Assembly: GCF_001294645.1 (NCBI RefSeq)
Contig: NZ_CP011868.1
Location: forward strand, 3,720,001 to 3,784,000
Direction of reading: 5' to 3'
DNA: 64,000 nt
DNA from: Pseudonocardia sp. HH130629-09
Lineage (GTDB): Bacteria > Actinomycetota > Actinomycetes > Mycobacteriales > Pseudonocardiaceae
Every line of letters begins with the position of its first letter. The stretch's first letter is position 1. Made by a program: the position numbers and the translations under genes. Below the pieces are notes generated by a model that ran no database searches, had not been told where the DNA came from, and saw only the letters and a program-made list of their open reading frames with translations. This document shows positions 55,160 to 64,000 of the stretch, in pieces.

Positions 55160-55582
55160 ATGACCGTTCTGACCCCCGAGGTCGTCGAGTTCCTCACCCA
55201 CGGCACCCGCACCGGCATGCTCGGCTGGACGGCGAAGGACGGGCGTCCGCTCGTCGTGCCGGTCTGGTTCCTCGTCGAGGACGACACGATCGTGTTCAAC
55301 ACCGGCGCCGACTCCGCGAAGGGCAGGGCGATCGTCCGCGACCCGCGCGTCGTGCTCACCGCTGACCTGCCCGAGCCGCCGTACGCCTTCGTGCAGGTGC
55401 AGGGTGTGGCCGAGACGAGCGGGGACCCCGACGAGCTCCTGCGCACCGCCACCGCGCTGGGCGGGCGCTACATGGGCGCGGACCGGGCCGAGGAGTTCGG
55501 CCGGCGCAACGGCGTGCCGGGCGAGCTCCTCGTCCGGATCCGCCCGACGAAGGTGATCGCGCACCTCGACATGACCGCCTGA
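55160..55582 (+). CDS. PPOX-class F420-dependent oxidoreductase
   Basis: A 140-residue split-barrel protein of the pyridoxamine-phosphate-oxidase-like group that binds F420 or flavin. VVPVWFLVEDDTIVFNTG and the AFVQVQGVAE strands are typical, and RIRPTKVIAHLDM closes the barrel. The substrate is unknown. I use the ATG at 55160 because it has a leaderless promoter at correct spacing; an in-frame ATG at 55133 would add nine residues. Confidence 0.85.
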   Translation: MTVLTPEVVEFLTHGTRTGMLGWTAKDGRPLVVPVWFLVEDDTIVFNTGADSAKGRAIVRDPRVVLTADLPEPPYAFVQVQGVAETSGDPDELLRTATALGGRYMGADRAEEFGRRNGVPGELLVRIRPTKVIAHLDMTA

Positions 55583-55677
55583 GCTTGACCTGAAGCCAGG
55601 TTCAGCCCGCAGTGTCCACCTCCGGGCGATGACTTCCGGGAACCGCACCGGTCCGTCCCGCGAGAGGACGGTGGACC

Positions 55678-57191
55678 ATGACGCAGCTCGACCTCCGGCA
55701 CGGTACCCAACGGGTCTTCGCACACCTGCTGGTGAGCACCCTGGTGGTGTCGGTCGTGAACTTCACGGTGTGGTTCGCCGTGACGTTCTGGGTGTTCCTG
55801 GAGACGGGATCGGTCGCGGCGACCGGCATCATCGCCGGGATCTTCCTGGTGGCGACGGCGCTGACCGGCATCCCGTTCGGCGGGGTCGTCGACCGGTTCG
55901 GCACGCGCGCGGTCATGCAGGTCTCGGCGGCGGTGTCGGCCGTGGTCTACGCGCTGTGCCTGGCGCTGCTCCTGCTCGCGCCCGCCGACGCCTTCCGCGA
56001 TCCCACGAGCCCGCTGCTGTGGACGCTGGTCGTCGCGCTGATGCTGGGGGTGATCGCCGGGAACCTGCGCACCATCGCGCTGCCGACGCTGGTCACCCTG
56101 CTCGTCCCGGCCCCGGTCCGGGACCGTGCCAACGGGCTGGTCGGCACCGCGACCGGGGTGTCCTTCCTGGTCACCTCGGTCGCGTCCGGGCTGCTGGTCG
56201 CGGTCGACGGGATGCGCACGGTGCTCGTCGCCGCGCTCGTCGTGCTCGTCGTGTCGCTGCTGCACCTGGCCCGGGTCCGAATCCCGGCCGTGCCCGCACC
56301 GGCCGGTCCGGCCGTCGCCGTGACCGTCGACGAGCGGGGCGGGCTCGACCTGCGCGGCACCGTCCGGCTCGTCGCGAGCGTGCCGGGGCTGCCCGCATTG
56401 ATCGCGTTCTCCTGCGTGAACAACCTGCTCGGCGGGCGTTCATGGCGCTGATGGACCCCTACGGCTTGTCCATGATGTCGGTCGCGGCCTGGGGGCTGCT
56501 GTGGGGCGTGCTGTCCGCCGGGGTGATCGTCGGCGGGCTGCTCGTCGCCCGGATCGGGCTGGGCAGCCGCCCGGTCCGAACCCTGCTGCTGGTCAACACC
56601 GTGCTGTGGGCCGCGACGATGCTGTTCCCGCTGCACGCCTCGATCGTTCTGCTGGCCCTGGGCATGGCGGTGTTCATGCTGCTCATGCCGTTCGCCGAGG
56701 CCGCCGAGCAGACCGTGCTGCAGCGGGTCGTGCCCTACGGGCGGCAGGGCCGGGTCTTCGGGTTCGCGCAGAGCGTGGAGCAGGCCGCCTCGCCGCTGAC
56801 CGCGTTCCTGCTGGCGCCGTTCACCGAGCTGGTGGTCGTGCCGTTCATGAGCGACGGCGGCGCCGGTGCGGCCGCGATCGGGTCGTGGTTCGGCACCGGC
56901 ACCGCGCGTGCGATCGCCCTGGTGTTCGTCGTCTGCGGCGCCCTCGGCGTGGTCCTGACCCTCGCCGCCCTGGCGAGCCGCCCCTACCGGCGGCTCTCCG
57001 CCGCCTACTCCGCCGCGCCCGGCACGGACCCGGACACCACCTCCGACACCGGTGCGCGCACGGCCGGGTCCCCGGCCACCCCCGTCGCGGTCCCGACGGC
57101 CCCGGCCGTCCTGGCCGCGACGACCACCGCCCCCGCACCCGCCGTCGCGGACCGGCGGCCCACGGACCCGGACGCCGCCCCTCCGGCATGA
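55678..57191 (+). pseudogene. MFS transporter, single-base frameshift
   Basis: A major-facilitator transporter (DHA3-like) of about 500 residues. The first half is in one frame (helices through CVNNLLGG, to about 56430) and the second in another (FMALMDPYGLSMMSV to the stop). One G missing from the GGCGGG run near 56430 explains the break; with GGCGGGG the two join without gaps. The last 80 residues are a Pro/Ala/Thr-rich tail. As given, translation stops at 56451 after about six helices. Confidence 0.8.
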
Positions 57192-57610
57192 CCCGCTTCC
57201 GTCCCGCAACCGCACCGGAGGCCGCCGGGCGCGGAGGAGTACCGGACACCGAGGGGCACGGCGGAGTACCGGACCGCGAGGGCGCTGCGGGGTGGCGAGC
57301 ATCGTCGGGGCGCGCCGGGGCCGGGCGCCGCCGAGGCGGCCGGAGGGGCCTCGCGCACCCCGCTCGTGGCTGTCGCACCCTCCGCGACGGGTGCGGCGAC
57401 CTCGGGTGGGGTGCGGTGCTCTCAGGGTACGGCGCCGTCCACCGACGAGCGGCCGGTCATCGGGCCGCGGCAGGCCCCGGGGGCAGCGGGGACCCGGGGC
57501 ACTGCCGCGACCGGGCCACGACGGCGACCGCCCCGGCCCGTCCTCGCCCCTCCAGCCTCCCGCCCTCCGGCACCGGCCGACCACCGGTCACCGGTCACCC
57601 GGCGGCTGGG
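57192..57610. other. Intergenic region without recognisable gene
   Basis: About 420 bp between the convergent MFS and PhoD genes. Open frames exist but look like shadows. The repeated GGAGTACCGGA (57236 and 57264) is the only pattern seen. Confidence 0.5.
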
Positions 57611-59155
57611 TCAGGTCCGGCGGAGCGTGGTCGTCCAGAGGGAGGCGCCGGTCTGGTCCCGCAGGTGGACCTCCAGGGTCGCGCCGTCCGGGGCGACGTC
57701 GAGCTCCCCGAAGTGCTGGAACCCCTCCAGCGGGCTCGCGCCCTGCCGGGACGGTCCGCGCACGAACTCCGCCCGCGGGCCGAACGTCGGGTCGAGCTCG
57801 TTCGGACCGAAGGCCCCGGCGTGCAGCGGGCCCGACACGAACTCCCAGAACGGGTCGAAGTCGGTGAACGCGGCGCGCTCGGGGGCGTAGTGATGGGCGG
57901 CGGTGTAGTGGACGTCCGCGGTCACCCACACGACGTTGCGGACCCTCCGCCGGCGGATCCCGGCGAGCACCCCGGCGATCTCCGACTCGCGCCCGCTCGG
58001 CGGTCCGGGCACGCCGTTGGCGACGGCCTCCCAGGCGGTGTCGCCGTCGGGCACCAGCACCCCGATCGGCATGTCCGAGGCGACGATCTTCCAGGTCGCC
58101 CGGGACGACGCGAGCGCGTCGACGAGCCAGCGGGCCTGGGCCTGTCCCAGGATCCGCTCGCCACGGCCGGTGTTGGCGGAGTTCGCGCTGCGGTAGGTGC
58201 GCATGTCCAGCACGAACACCTCGACGTGCGGGCCGAACGGCACCCGCCGGTACACCCGTCCGTCGACGGCGGTGCGCGGGTCGACCGGCTGCCACTCGTG
58301 GAACGCGCGGAACCCGCGGGCCGCGAGCACGTCCACCCGCTTCTCGGTGTAGCGCTCCCCCACCTCACCGGTGAGGACCTCGCCGGGGTACCAGTTGTTG
58401 GTGACCTCGTGGTCGTCTCACTGCACGATCTGGCCGACCGAGGCCGCGAAGCGGCGCAGGTTGTCGTCGCGCAGGTTGTAGGCGAACTGGCCGCGGAACT
58501 CGGCGAGGGTCTCGGCGACCTTGGCCTTCGCCTCGGTCATCTCGTTGCGCCACACCCGGCCGTCGGGGAGCGTGACGGTCTCGGTGAGCGGGCCGTCGGC
58601 GTAGACGGTGTCGCCGGAGTGCAGGAACAGGTCGGGGTCGCGGTCGGCCATGGCGGAGAAGATCCGCATGCCGCCGGTGGCGCGGTCGATGCCCCAGCCC
58701 TGCCCGACGACGTCGCCGGACCACTGGATACGCACCGGCTCGCCGCGGCCGGGGACCGCCCGGAAGGAGCCGGTCAGCGGGGCGCTCGCGGGGCCGCCGT
58801 CGAGCGGCTCGGCGACGACGCGATAGTGCACCCGCCCCCGCGTCGCCGGGACCCGCAGCTTCCCGGTGAGGTCGGTGGCCGGGGTCAGCACCGGGCCGGG
58901 GATGCGCAGCGCCCGCCGGAAGTCCGGCGAGCCCGCGACCTCGACGACCATCCGCGACGGCCGGTCGGCCCGCGTCCAGACGAGCCCGGAGCCGGGCCGG
59001 ACGTCACCGGCCGCGACACCGTGGGTCAGCAGCGGCCGGCCGGAGCGGACCAGCGCGGGGGCGGCGGCACCCGTCCCCGGCAGGACGAGGGCCGCGGCGC
59101 CGGCGAGACCACCGGCGGCCGCGGCGCGGAACAGGGAGCGTCGGGAAAGAGCCAC
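57611..59155 (-). pseudogene. PhoD-family alkaline phosphatase with internal TGA
   Basis: A Tat-exported phosphodiesterase/phosphatase of the PhoD type (signal MALSRRSLFRAAAAGGLAGA; PhoD N-terminal domain about 38-130; metal-binding WSGDVVGQGWG and FLHSGDTVYADG). Codon 246 is TGA where the family has TGG (Trp) in the QWDDHEVTNN motif. The frame on both sides is the same and intact, through ADVHYTAAHHYAP to the stop at 57611, so one G-to-A change accounts for the break. The second product could start at GTG/ATG near 58363, but would lack the first metal ligands. Confidence 0.85.
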
Positions 59156-59221
59156 GCCCGCCGTTCTAACCCGGACGGGTGAGGACGATCCGGACCGTCC
59201 GGGTGAACGGCGGGCGAAGTC

Positions 59222-59368
59222 TCAGCCGAACAGCGCGGGGATCTTGAGCACGAGCTCGTAGAGCCCGTAGGCGAACGGCACGCCGACCCACAACCAGGCC
59301 AGGACGGCGCCGACCCACTGCACCGGCCCCCAGGTCGACGACCCGCCGGTCTCGGCAACGCTGCTCAC
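59222..59368 (-). CDS. Small membrane subunit of an OFA-type MFS transporter
   Basis: A 48-residue single-helix membrane protein (WVGAVLAWLWVGVPFAYGLYELV). Proteins like this follow many OFA-family (oxalate/formate antiporter) MFS genes. Its GTG start overlaps the stop of the MFS gene by 4 bp, which supports the pairing. Whether it is required for transport is not known from sequence. Confidence 0.8.
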   Translation of the reverse strand: MSSVAETGGSSTWGPVQWVGAVLAWLWVGVPFAYGLYELVLKIPALFG

Positions 59369-60750
59369 GCGGTCTCCTTCTGCTGTGTGGGGCCCTGGGC
59401 GGCCGCCGCCGTGGGCTCGTGGAACTTCCCGTCGACCGGCTTGATCAGCTCGTTGCAGACGAACGCGATGACCAGCAGGACGATCATGATGACGAACGCG
59501 GTCGTGTACCGGGCGGGGCCCTCGACGCCGGCATCGATCCGCGCGTCGGCGATCGCGTTGACGATCAGCGGGCCGAGGACGCCCGCGGTGGACCACGCCG
59601 TCAGCAGCCGGCCGTGGATCGCGCCGACCTGGTAGGTGCCGAACAGGTCCCGCAGGTACGCCGGGACGGTGGCGAAACCGGCGCCGTAGAACGACAGGAT
59701 CAGCACCGCGGCGACGATGAACATCGCCCGCGACTGGTTCGGGATCAGCGTGATCAGCAGGTACAGCAGCGCGCCGACGCCCAGGTAGATGCGGTACATG
59801 TTCTTGCGGCCCAGCACGTCCGACAGCGACGACCAGGCGATGCGCCCGGCCGAGTTCGCCAGCGACAGGATCGCGACGAACCCGCCGGCCGCCGCGGCGA
59901 GGGTGGCCGTGGCGCCGTTCTCGGCGAAGAAGTCCTGGAAGATCGGTGAGGCCCGTTCCAGGATGCCGATGCCCGCGGTGACGTTGAAGCACAGCACCAC
60001 CCACAGCAGCCAGAACTGCGGCGTACGGATCGCGTTGTTCGCCGAGACGTTCCCGGTCGAGATCATCCCGCTCTTCCTGGCCGTCGACGGGTCCCAGCCC
60101 GGCGGCGTCCAGCCCTCGGCGGGCACCCGGATGAGGATCCAGCCGACCGACATGAAGACCAGGTAGATCAGGCCCATCGTGAGGAACGTGGACCCGATGC
60201 CCGAGGACGTGGCGTCGTCACCGGAGCCGCCGAACGCCGACAGCAGCGAGTTGGTGAGCGGGGTCGCGATGAGCGCGCCACCGCCGAAGCCCATGATCGC
60301 CAGACCGGTGGACAGGCCAGGGCGGTCCGGGAACCACTTGATCAGCGTGGAGACCGGCGAGATGTAGCCGATGCCCAGGCCGATGCCGCCGACGAAGCCG
60401 TAGCCCAGCACGACCAGCCAGTACTGCTCGGCGTAGAGGCCGAGACCCGAGATGAGGAACCCGGCGACGAAGCAGCTCGACGCGACGACCATCGCCCAGC
60501 GCGGGCCGTTGCTGTCGACCTTCGTGCCGAACAGCGCCGAGGACAGCCCCAGCATGATGATGCCAAGGGTGAAGGGCAGCGCCGTGGCGACGCCCGACAG
60601 GTCGAGCGCGGTCGCCAGCGGGGTCTTGAAGACACTCCAGGCGTAGACCTGGCCGATCGCCAGGTGGATGGAAAGCGCCGCCGGTGGGACGAGCCAACGG
60701 CTCCATCCGGGTGGAGCGACGATGCGCTCACGCGTGAGAAATCCGGACAT
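59365..60750 (-). CDS. OFA-family MFS transporter (oxalate/formate antiporter-like)
   Basis: A 461-residue, 12-helix MFS protein. The opening segment (HLAIGQVYAWSVFKTPLATAL) and GFVGGIGLGIGYISPVSTLIKWFPDRPGL are diagnostic for the OxlT-like subfamily, which moves carboxylates. The substrate cannot be fixed from sequence. GGAGGGG lies 5 nt before the ATG. It is coupled to the small-subunit gene. Confidence 0.9.
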   Translation of the reverse strand: MSGFLTRERIVAPPGWSRWLVPPAALSIHLAIGQVYAWSVFKTPLATALDLSGVATALPFTLGIIMLGLSSALFGTKVDSNGPRWAMVVASSCFVAGFLISGLGLYAEQYWLVVLGYGFVGGIGLGIGYISPVSTLIKWFPDRPGLSTGLAIMGFGGGALIATPLTNSLLSAFGGSGDDATSSGIGSTFLTMGLIYLVFMSVGWILIRVPAEGWTPPGWDPSTARKSGMISTGNVSANNAIRTPQFWLLWVVLCFNVTAGIGILERASPIFQDFFAENGATATLAAAAGGFVAILSLANSAGRIAWSSLSDVLGRKNMYRIYLGVGALLYLLITLIPNQSRAMFIVAAVLILSFYGAGFATVPAYLRDLFGTYQVGAIHGRLLTAWSTAGVLGPLIVNAIADARIDAGVEGPARYTTAFVIMIVLLVIAFVCNELIKPVDGKFHEPTAAAAQGPTQQKETA

Positions 60751-60832
60751 CTCGCCCCTCCGTCGACTGTTGACGGAGCAACGCTAAGTAGTGCGGAAGG
60801 GTGCGGCAACCCGAGCCGGTCTCGCTACGACA

Positions 60833-60864
60833 ACGCCGGTCCCACCAGCAGGTGGGACCGGCGT
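60833..60864 (-). terminator. Intrinsic terminator downstream of clpX
   Basis: A perfect 14-bp stem (ACGCCGGTCCCACC and its complement) with loop AGCA, 22 bp after the clpX stop. Confidence 0.85.
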
Positions 60865-60885
60865 CGGGTCGGTGCGTGCGGCGGC

Positions 60886-62175
60886 TCAGGCCGAGCGGTC
60901 GCGGCGCTCCCGGCGCTGCGGCTGGCGCGGGACGATCGTCGGGTTGACGTTGTCCTTCACCGTCTGGGCGGTCACGACGACCTTCGCCACGTCGTCGCGG
61001 CTGGGGATGTCGTACATCACCGGGAGGAGGACCTCCTCCATGATCGCCCGCAGGCCACGGGCGCCGGTGCCACGCAGGATCGCCTGGTCGGCCACGGCGT
61101 CGAGGGCGTCCTCGGCGAACTCCAGCTCCACGCCGTCCATCTCGAACAGCTTGCGGTACTGCTTCACCAGAGCGTTCCGCGGCTCGGTCAGAATCTTGAC
61201 CAGGGCGTCCTTGTCGAGCGAGGTCACCGAGGCGACGATCGGGAGCCGGCCGATGAACTCGGGGATCAGGCCGAACTTGATCAGGTCCTCGGGGAGGGTC
61301 TCGGCGAAGCGCTCCGCGGAGTCCAGATCCTTCTTCGAGCGGATGTCGGCGCCGAAGCCGATGCCGGACTGCCCGACCCGCTCGCCGATGATCCGCTCCA
61401 GCCCGGCGAAGGCGCCGGCCACGATGAACAGGACGTTCGTCGTGTCGATCTGGATGAACTCCTGGTGCGGGTGCTTGCGGCCGCCCTGCGGCGGGACGCT
61501 CGCGGTGGTGCCCTCGAGGATCTTCAGCAGCGCCTGCTGCACGCCCTCGCCGGACACGTCACGGGTGATCGACGGGTTCTCCGACTTCCGAGCGATCTTG
61601 TCGACCTCGTCGATGTAGATGATGCCGGTCTCGGCGCGCTTCACGTCGTAGTCGGCGGCCTGGATGAGCTTGAGCAGGATGTTCTCGACGTCCTCGCCCA
61701 CGTAGCCGGCCTCGGTGAGGGCGGTCGCGTCGGCGATGGCGAACGGGACGTTGAGCATCTTGGCCAGCGTCTGCGCCAGGTAGGTCTTGCCGCAGCCGGT
61801 GGGGCCGAGCATCAGGATGTTCGACTTGGCGATCTCGATGCCGTCGGAGGCGTCGCCGCCCGCGGCACGGCTGCGCTCGCCGGCCTGGATGCGCTTGTAG
61901 TGGTTGTAGACCGCCACCGACAGCGTGCGCTTGGTGGTGGCCTGACCGACGACGTACTGGTCGAGGAACTCGTGGATCTCGGTGGGCTTGGGCAGCTCGT
62001 CGAGCTTGACCTCACCGGCCTCGGCCAGCTCCTCCTCGATGATCTCGTTGCAGAGATCGATGCACTCGTCGCAGATGTAGACGCCGGGGCCGGCGATGAG
62101 CTTCTTGACCTGCTTCTGGCTCTTCCCGCAGAACGAGCACTTGAGCAGGTCCCCGCCGTCGCCGATGCGTGCCAT
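60886..62175 (-). CDS. clpX: ATP-dependent Clp protease ATP-binding subunit ClpX
   Basis: The AAA+ unfoldase that feeds substrates to ClpP. The zinc-binding domain has C13, C16, C35 and C38. Walker A is GPTGCGKT (124-131), Walker [12 protein letters not shown], and the RGTGARGL segment carries the sensor-2 arginine. Length 429 matches other actinobacterial ClpX proteins. It lies downstream of clpP2, separated by a 34-bp palindrome. Confidence 0.98.
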   Translation of the reverse strand: MARIGDGGDLLKCSFCGKSQKQVKKLIAGPGVYICDECIDLCNEIIEEELAEAGEVKLDELPKPTEIHEFLDQYVVGQATTKRTLSVAVYNHYKRIQAGERSRAAGGDASDGIEIAKSNILMLGPTGCGKTYLAQTLAKMLNVPFAIADATALTEAGYVGEDVENILLKLIQAADYDVKRAETGIIYIDEVDKIARKSENPSITRDVSGEGVQQALLKILEGTTASVPPQGGRKHPHQEFIQIDTTNVLFIVAGAFAGLERIIGERVGQSGIGFGADIRSKKDLDSAERFAETLPEDLIKFGLIPEFIGRLPIVASVTSLDKDALVKILTEPRNALVKQYRKLFEMDGVELEFAEDALDAVADQAILRGTGARGLRAIMEEVLLPVMYDIPSRDDVAKVVVTAQTVKDNVNPTIVPRQPQRRERRDRSA

Positions 62176-62306
62176 AGGTGTCGATCCCCAGTCCTGGTCC
62201 GGCGTTCTCGCGTCGCGCCCGTCGCCCCGTGCCGGGTTGACGGTACCTGCCCGCGGCCCGCACGGGGACCGGAAGCGGTGTCCGGTTCCCCGGCGGGTCG
62301 CCGGGC

Positions 62307-62340
62307 GGTCACCGGCGGCCGGATCCGGCCGCCGGTGACC
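62307..62340 (-). terminator. Perfect 34-bp palindrome between clpP2 and clpX
   Basis: The arms GGTCACCGGCGGCCGGA are fully complementary and meet at the centre (GGATCC). It begins just after the clpP2 stop on the minus strand, so it probably terminates or attenuates transcription into clpX. Confidence 0.75.
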
Positions 62341-62346
62341 CGGGTG

Positions 62347-63042
62347 TCACTTGCCGCCGGCGGTACCGGACAGCTTGCGGCTCTGCACGATCTCGTCGAC
62401 CAGGCCGTAGTCCTTGGCCTCCTCGGCCGTGAGGATCTTGTCCCGGTCGATGTCCTCGCGCACCTGCTCCGCGGTCCGGTTGGAGTGCCGCGCGATGACC
62501 TCCTCCATCCGCTTGCGGATGCGGGAGATCTCCGCCGCCTGGATCTCCAGGTCCGACACCTGGCCGTACACGCCCTGGGTGGCCGGCTGGTGGATCAGGA
62601 TGCGGGCGTTCTCGACCGCCATGCGGCGGCCCGGGGTGCCGGCGCACAGCAGCACGGCCGCGGCCGATGCCGCCTGCCCGAGGCAGACGGTCTGGATGTC
62701 GGGCCGGATGAACTGCATCGTGTCGTAGATCGCCATCAGCGACGTGAACGACCCGCCCGGCGAGTTGATGTACAGCGAGATCTCGCGGTCCGGGTCGAGC
62801 GACTCGAGCACCAGCAGCTGGGCCATGGTGTCGTTCGCCGAGGTGTCGTTGATCTGCTCACCGAGGAAGATGATGCGCTCCTCGAAGAGCTTGTTGTACG
62901 GGTTCGACTCCTTGACCCCGTAGCTGGTGCGCTCCACGTACGACGGGAGCACGTACCGGGAACGGGCCGGGTCCGGCGCCCAGCCGCCGGGGCCGCGCAG
63001 GTCGGTCATCGACTCCGGGTGGCGCGGGTCGAAGGTGCTCAC
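62347..63042 (-). CDS. clpP2: ATP-dependent Clp protease proteolytic subunit 2
   Basis: A 231-residue ClpP subunit. The nucleophile Ser lies in GQAASAAAVLL, His in RILIHQPATQG and Asp in DIDRDK. The long N-terminus and the AAS motif fit ClpP2 of actinobacteria, which forms a hetero-tetradecamer with ClpP1. The GTG start overlaps the clpP1 stop (GTGA), so the two are coupled. Confidence 0.96.
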   Translation of the reverse strand: MSTFDPRHPESMTDLRGPGGWAPDPARSRYVLPSYVERTSYGVKESNPYNKLFEERIIFLGEQINDTSANDTMAQLLVLESLDPDREISLYINSPGGSFTSLMAIYDTMQFIRPDIQTVCLGQAASAAAVLLCAGTPGRRMAVENARILIHQPATQGVYGQVSDLEIQAAEISRIRKRMEEVIARHSNRTAEQVREDIDRDKILTAEEAKDYGLVDEIVQSRKLSGTAGGK

Positions 63043-63686
63043 TGGGCGCTCCCGTTCTGCTCGCCGATCCGGCCCGCGTGCGTGACGACGTGGTCGACGA
63101 AGCCGTAGTCCTTGGCCTCCTGCGCGGAGAACCAGCGGTCGCGGTCGGAGTCACGCTCGATGGTCTCGACCGACTGACCGGTGTGCTGGGCGATCAGCTC
63201 CGCCATCTCCCGCTTGGTGCGGCGGAACTGCTCCGCCTGGATGGTGATGTCGGCTTCCGTGCCGCCGACGCCGGCGGACGGCTGGTGCATCATGATCCGC
63301 GCGTGCGGCAGCGCCGAGCGCTTGCCCGGGGTGCCCGCCGACAGCAGGAACTGCCCCATCGACGCGGCCATGCCCATCGCCGTGGTCGCCACGTCGCACG
63401 GGACCAGGTTCATCGTGTCGAAGATGGCCATGCCGTCGGTGACCGAGCCACCGGGCGAGTTGATGTAGAGCTCGATGTCCTTGTCCGGGTCCTCGGCCGC
63501 GAGCAGCAGCATCTGCGCCGCGATGCGGTTCGAGATCTCCGCGTCCACCTGCTGACCGAGCACGATGATGCGCTGCTGGAGCAGGCGGTCGTACACGGAG
63601 TCGGACAGCGACATAGCGCTGATGCCGGACCGCATCTGCGGCCCGGTGCCGCGGCCCGCGGACGGGCCGGTGTCCTGCTGGCTCAC
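63039..63686 (-). CDS. clpP1: ATP-dependent Clp protease proteolytic subunit 1
   Basis: A 215-residue ClpP subunit. Ser109 (MGMAASMGQFLL), His134 (RIMMHQPSA) and the DSDRD segment form the catalytic site. I use the GTG at 63686 with AGGGTGA upstream; the frame extends further but without support. It is the first gene of the clpP1-clpP2 unit and lies downstream of tig. Confidence 0.95.
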   Translation of the reverse strand: MSQQDTGPSAGRGTGPQMRSGISAMSLSDSVYDRLLQQRIIVLGQQVDAEISNRIAAQMLLLAAEDPDKDIELYINSPGGSVTDGMAIFDTMNLVPCDVATTAMGMAASMGQFLLSAGTPGKRSALPHARIMMHQPSAGVGGTEADITIQAEQFRRTKREMAELIAQHTGQSVETIERDSDRDRWFSAQEAKDYGFVDHVVTHAGRIGEQNGSAQ

Positions 63687-63928
63687 TTCACCCTGCTTTC
63701 CGAAGTCGGGCCCGCTCCCGCGGCGCGGACGCCGCGGGAGGGGTCCCGGAGTCTTCCTCTGGATCGCTCTCGGTTCTCCGGTGTCGGGTCTTGCGAACCC
63801 GTTCACGGTCCGGTGGGGACCGGTTCGGGGCCGACCCTACGCGGAGCGGGGGCCCCGCGTAGGGAACGACGCCCGATGTTCGCCGACAGCGCACGGCACG
63901 TCGTGCGAGGCCGGGTGACGACGGCCGG

Positions 63929-64000
63929 TCAGGCCTTCGCGTCGGCCTTGTCGGAGGCCTTGTCGGAGGCCTCGTCGCTGGTGGTCTCCGCGGTGGTGTC
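63929..64000 (-). CDS. tig: Trigger factor, C-terminal end (partial)
   Basis: The last 23 codons and the TGA of a gene that continues beyond the window. The acidic, Lys-containing tail (SDEASDKASDKADAKA) and the position upstream of clpP1 match tig, the ribosome-associated folding chaperone. Only the tail is visible, so the call rests mainly on gene order. A 240-bp gap without a gene separates it from clpP1. Confidence 0.6.
   Translation of the reverse strand, partial: DTTAETTSDEASDKASDKADAKA

Noticed and set aside
1..64000. tRNA, rRNA, CRISPR array or prophage
   Set aside because: No tRNA-like cloverleaf with a CCA-type end, no regularly spaced repeats and no phage structural genes were seen by eye; a dedicated search was not possible here.

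Overview
This window is very GC-rich actinobacterial chromosome, most likely from Pseudonocardia or a close relative in the Pseudonocardiaceae (inference). Support for this: a tig-clpP1-clpP2-clpX block, a folC/DUF4233/ndk cluster, an rne-rplU-rpmA-obgE-proB cluster, two deazaflavin/F420-type oxidoreductases, a mycobacterial-style DesA3/reductase pair, BTAD regulators, an IdeR-type iron box, and many genes whose TAnnnT -10 element lies 6-8 nt before the start codon (leaderless transcription).

Layout. 0-7 kb: two TetR regulators, nadD, alkB, membrane proteins, a siderophore-type binding lipoprotein and a hemerythrin-like protein. 7.2-11.1 kb: a VWA protein, a secreted trypsin-like protease and a MoxR ATPase, next to a BTAD regulator remnant. 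11.2-13.9 kb: a RecQ helicase fused to a phosphoribosyltransferase, and a Ddn-like protein. 13.9-16.8 kb: a decayed BTAD regulator and a frameshifted DUF4333 protein. 16.9-30.2 kb: the conserved core proB-obgE-rpmA-rplU-rne plus the DUF2344/radical-SAM pair, with a permease and an acetyltransferase between them. 30.4-36.2 kb: a flavin monooxygenase, an MmyB-type regulator divergent from an NTF2-like protein, and DesA3/ferredoxin reductase divergent from a MerR regulator. 36.2-45 kb: a glycerophosphodiesterase, dapA, a TspO-like protein, ndk, folC and valS. 45-47 kb: a frameshifted acetamidase and a small putative cysteine peptidase. 47-55 kb: an insertion-sequence island (IS1380, IS256, two IS3-family elements, IS481) with nested insertions that split an MFS gene. 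55-60.8 kb: a PPOX protein, a frameshifted MFS gene, a PhoD gene with an internal stop and an OFA-type transporter with its small subunit. 60.9-64 kb: clpX, clpP2, clpP1 and the end of tig.

The main theme is gene decay. At least nine accessory genes are broken by single-base indels in or near short homopolymers, one nonsense change, a deletion between direct repeats, IS insertion or rearrangement. About 15 kb of core coding sequence (nadD, proB, obgE, rpmA, rplU, rne, dapA, ndk, folC, valS, clpX, clpP1, clpP2) is open throughout. With the IS load, this looks like a genome losing accessory functions, although homopolymer sequencing error must be excluded for the one-base changes. I see no CRISPR array, rRNA, tRNA or prophage. 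I did not find a clearly new defence or biosynthetic system. The most unusual items are the radical-SAM gene that lacks one cluster cysteine, the E. coli-type dapA, the MoxR/protease/VWA neighbourhood, and two clean divergent-promoter operator arrangements.
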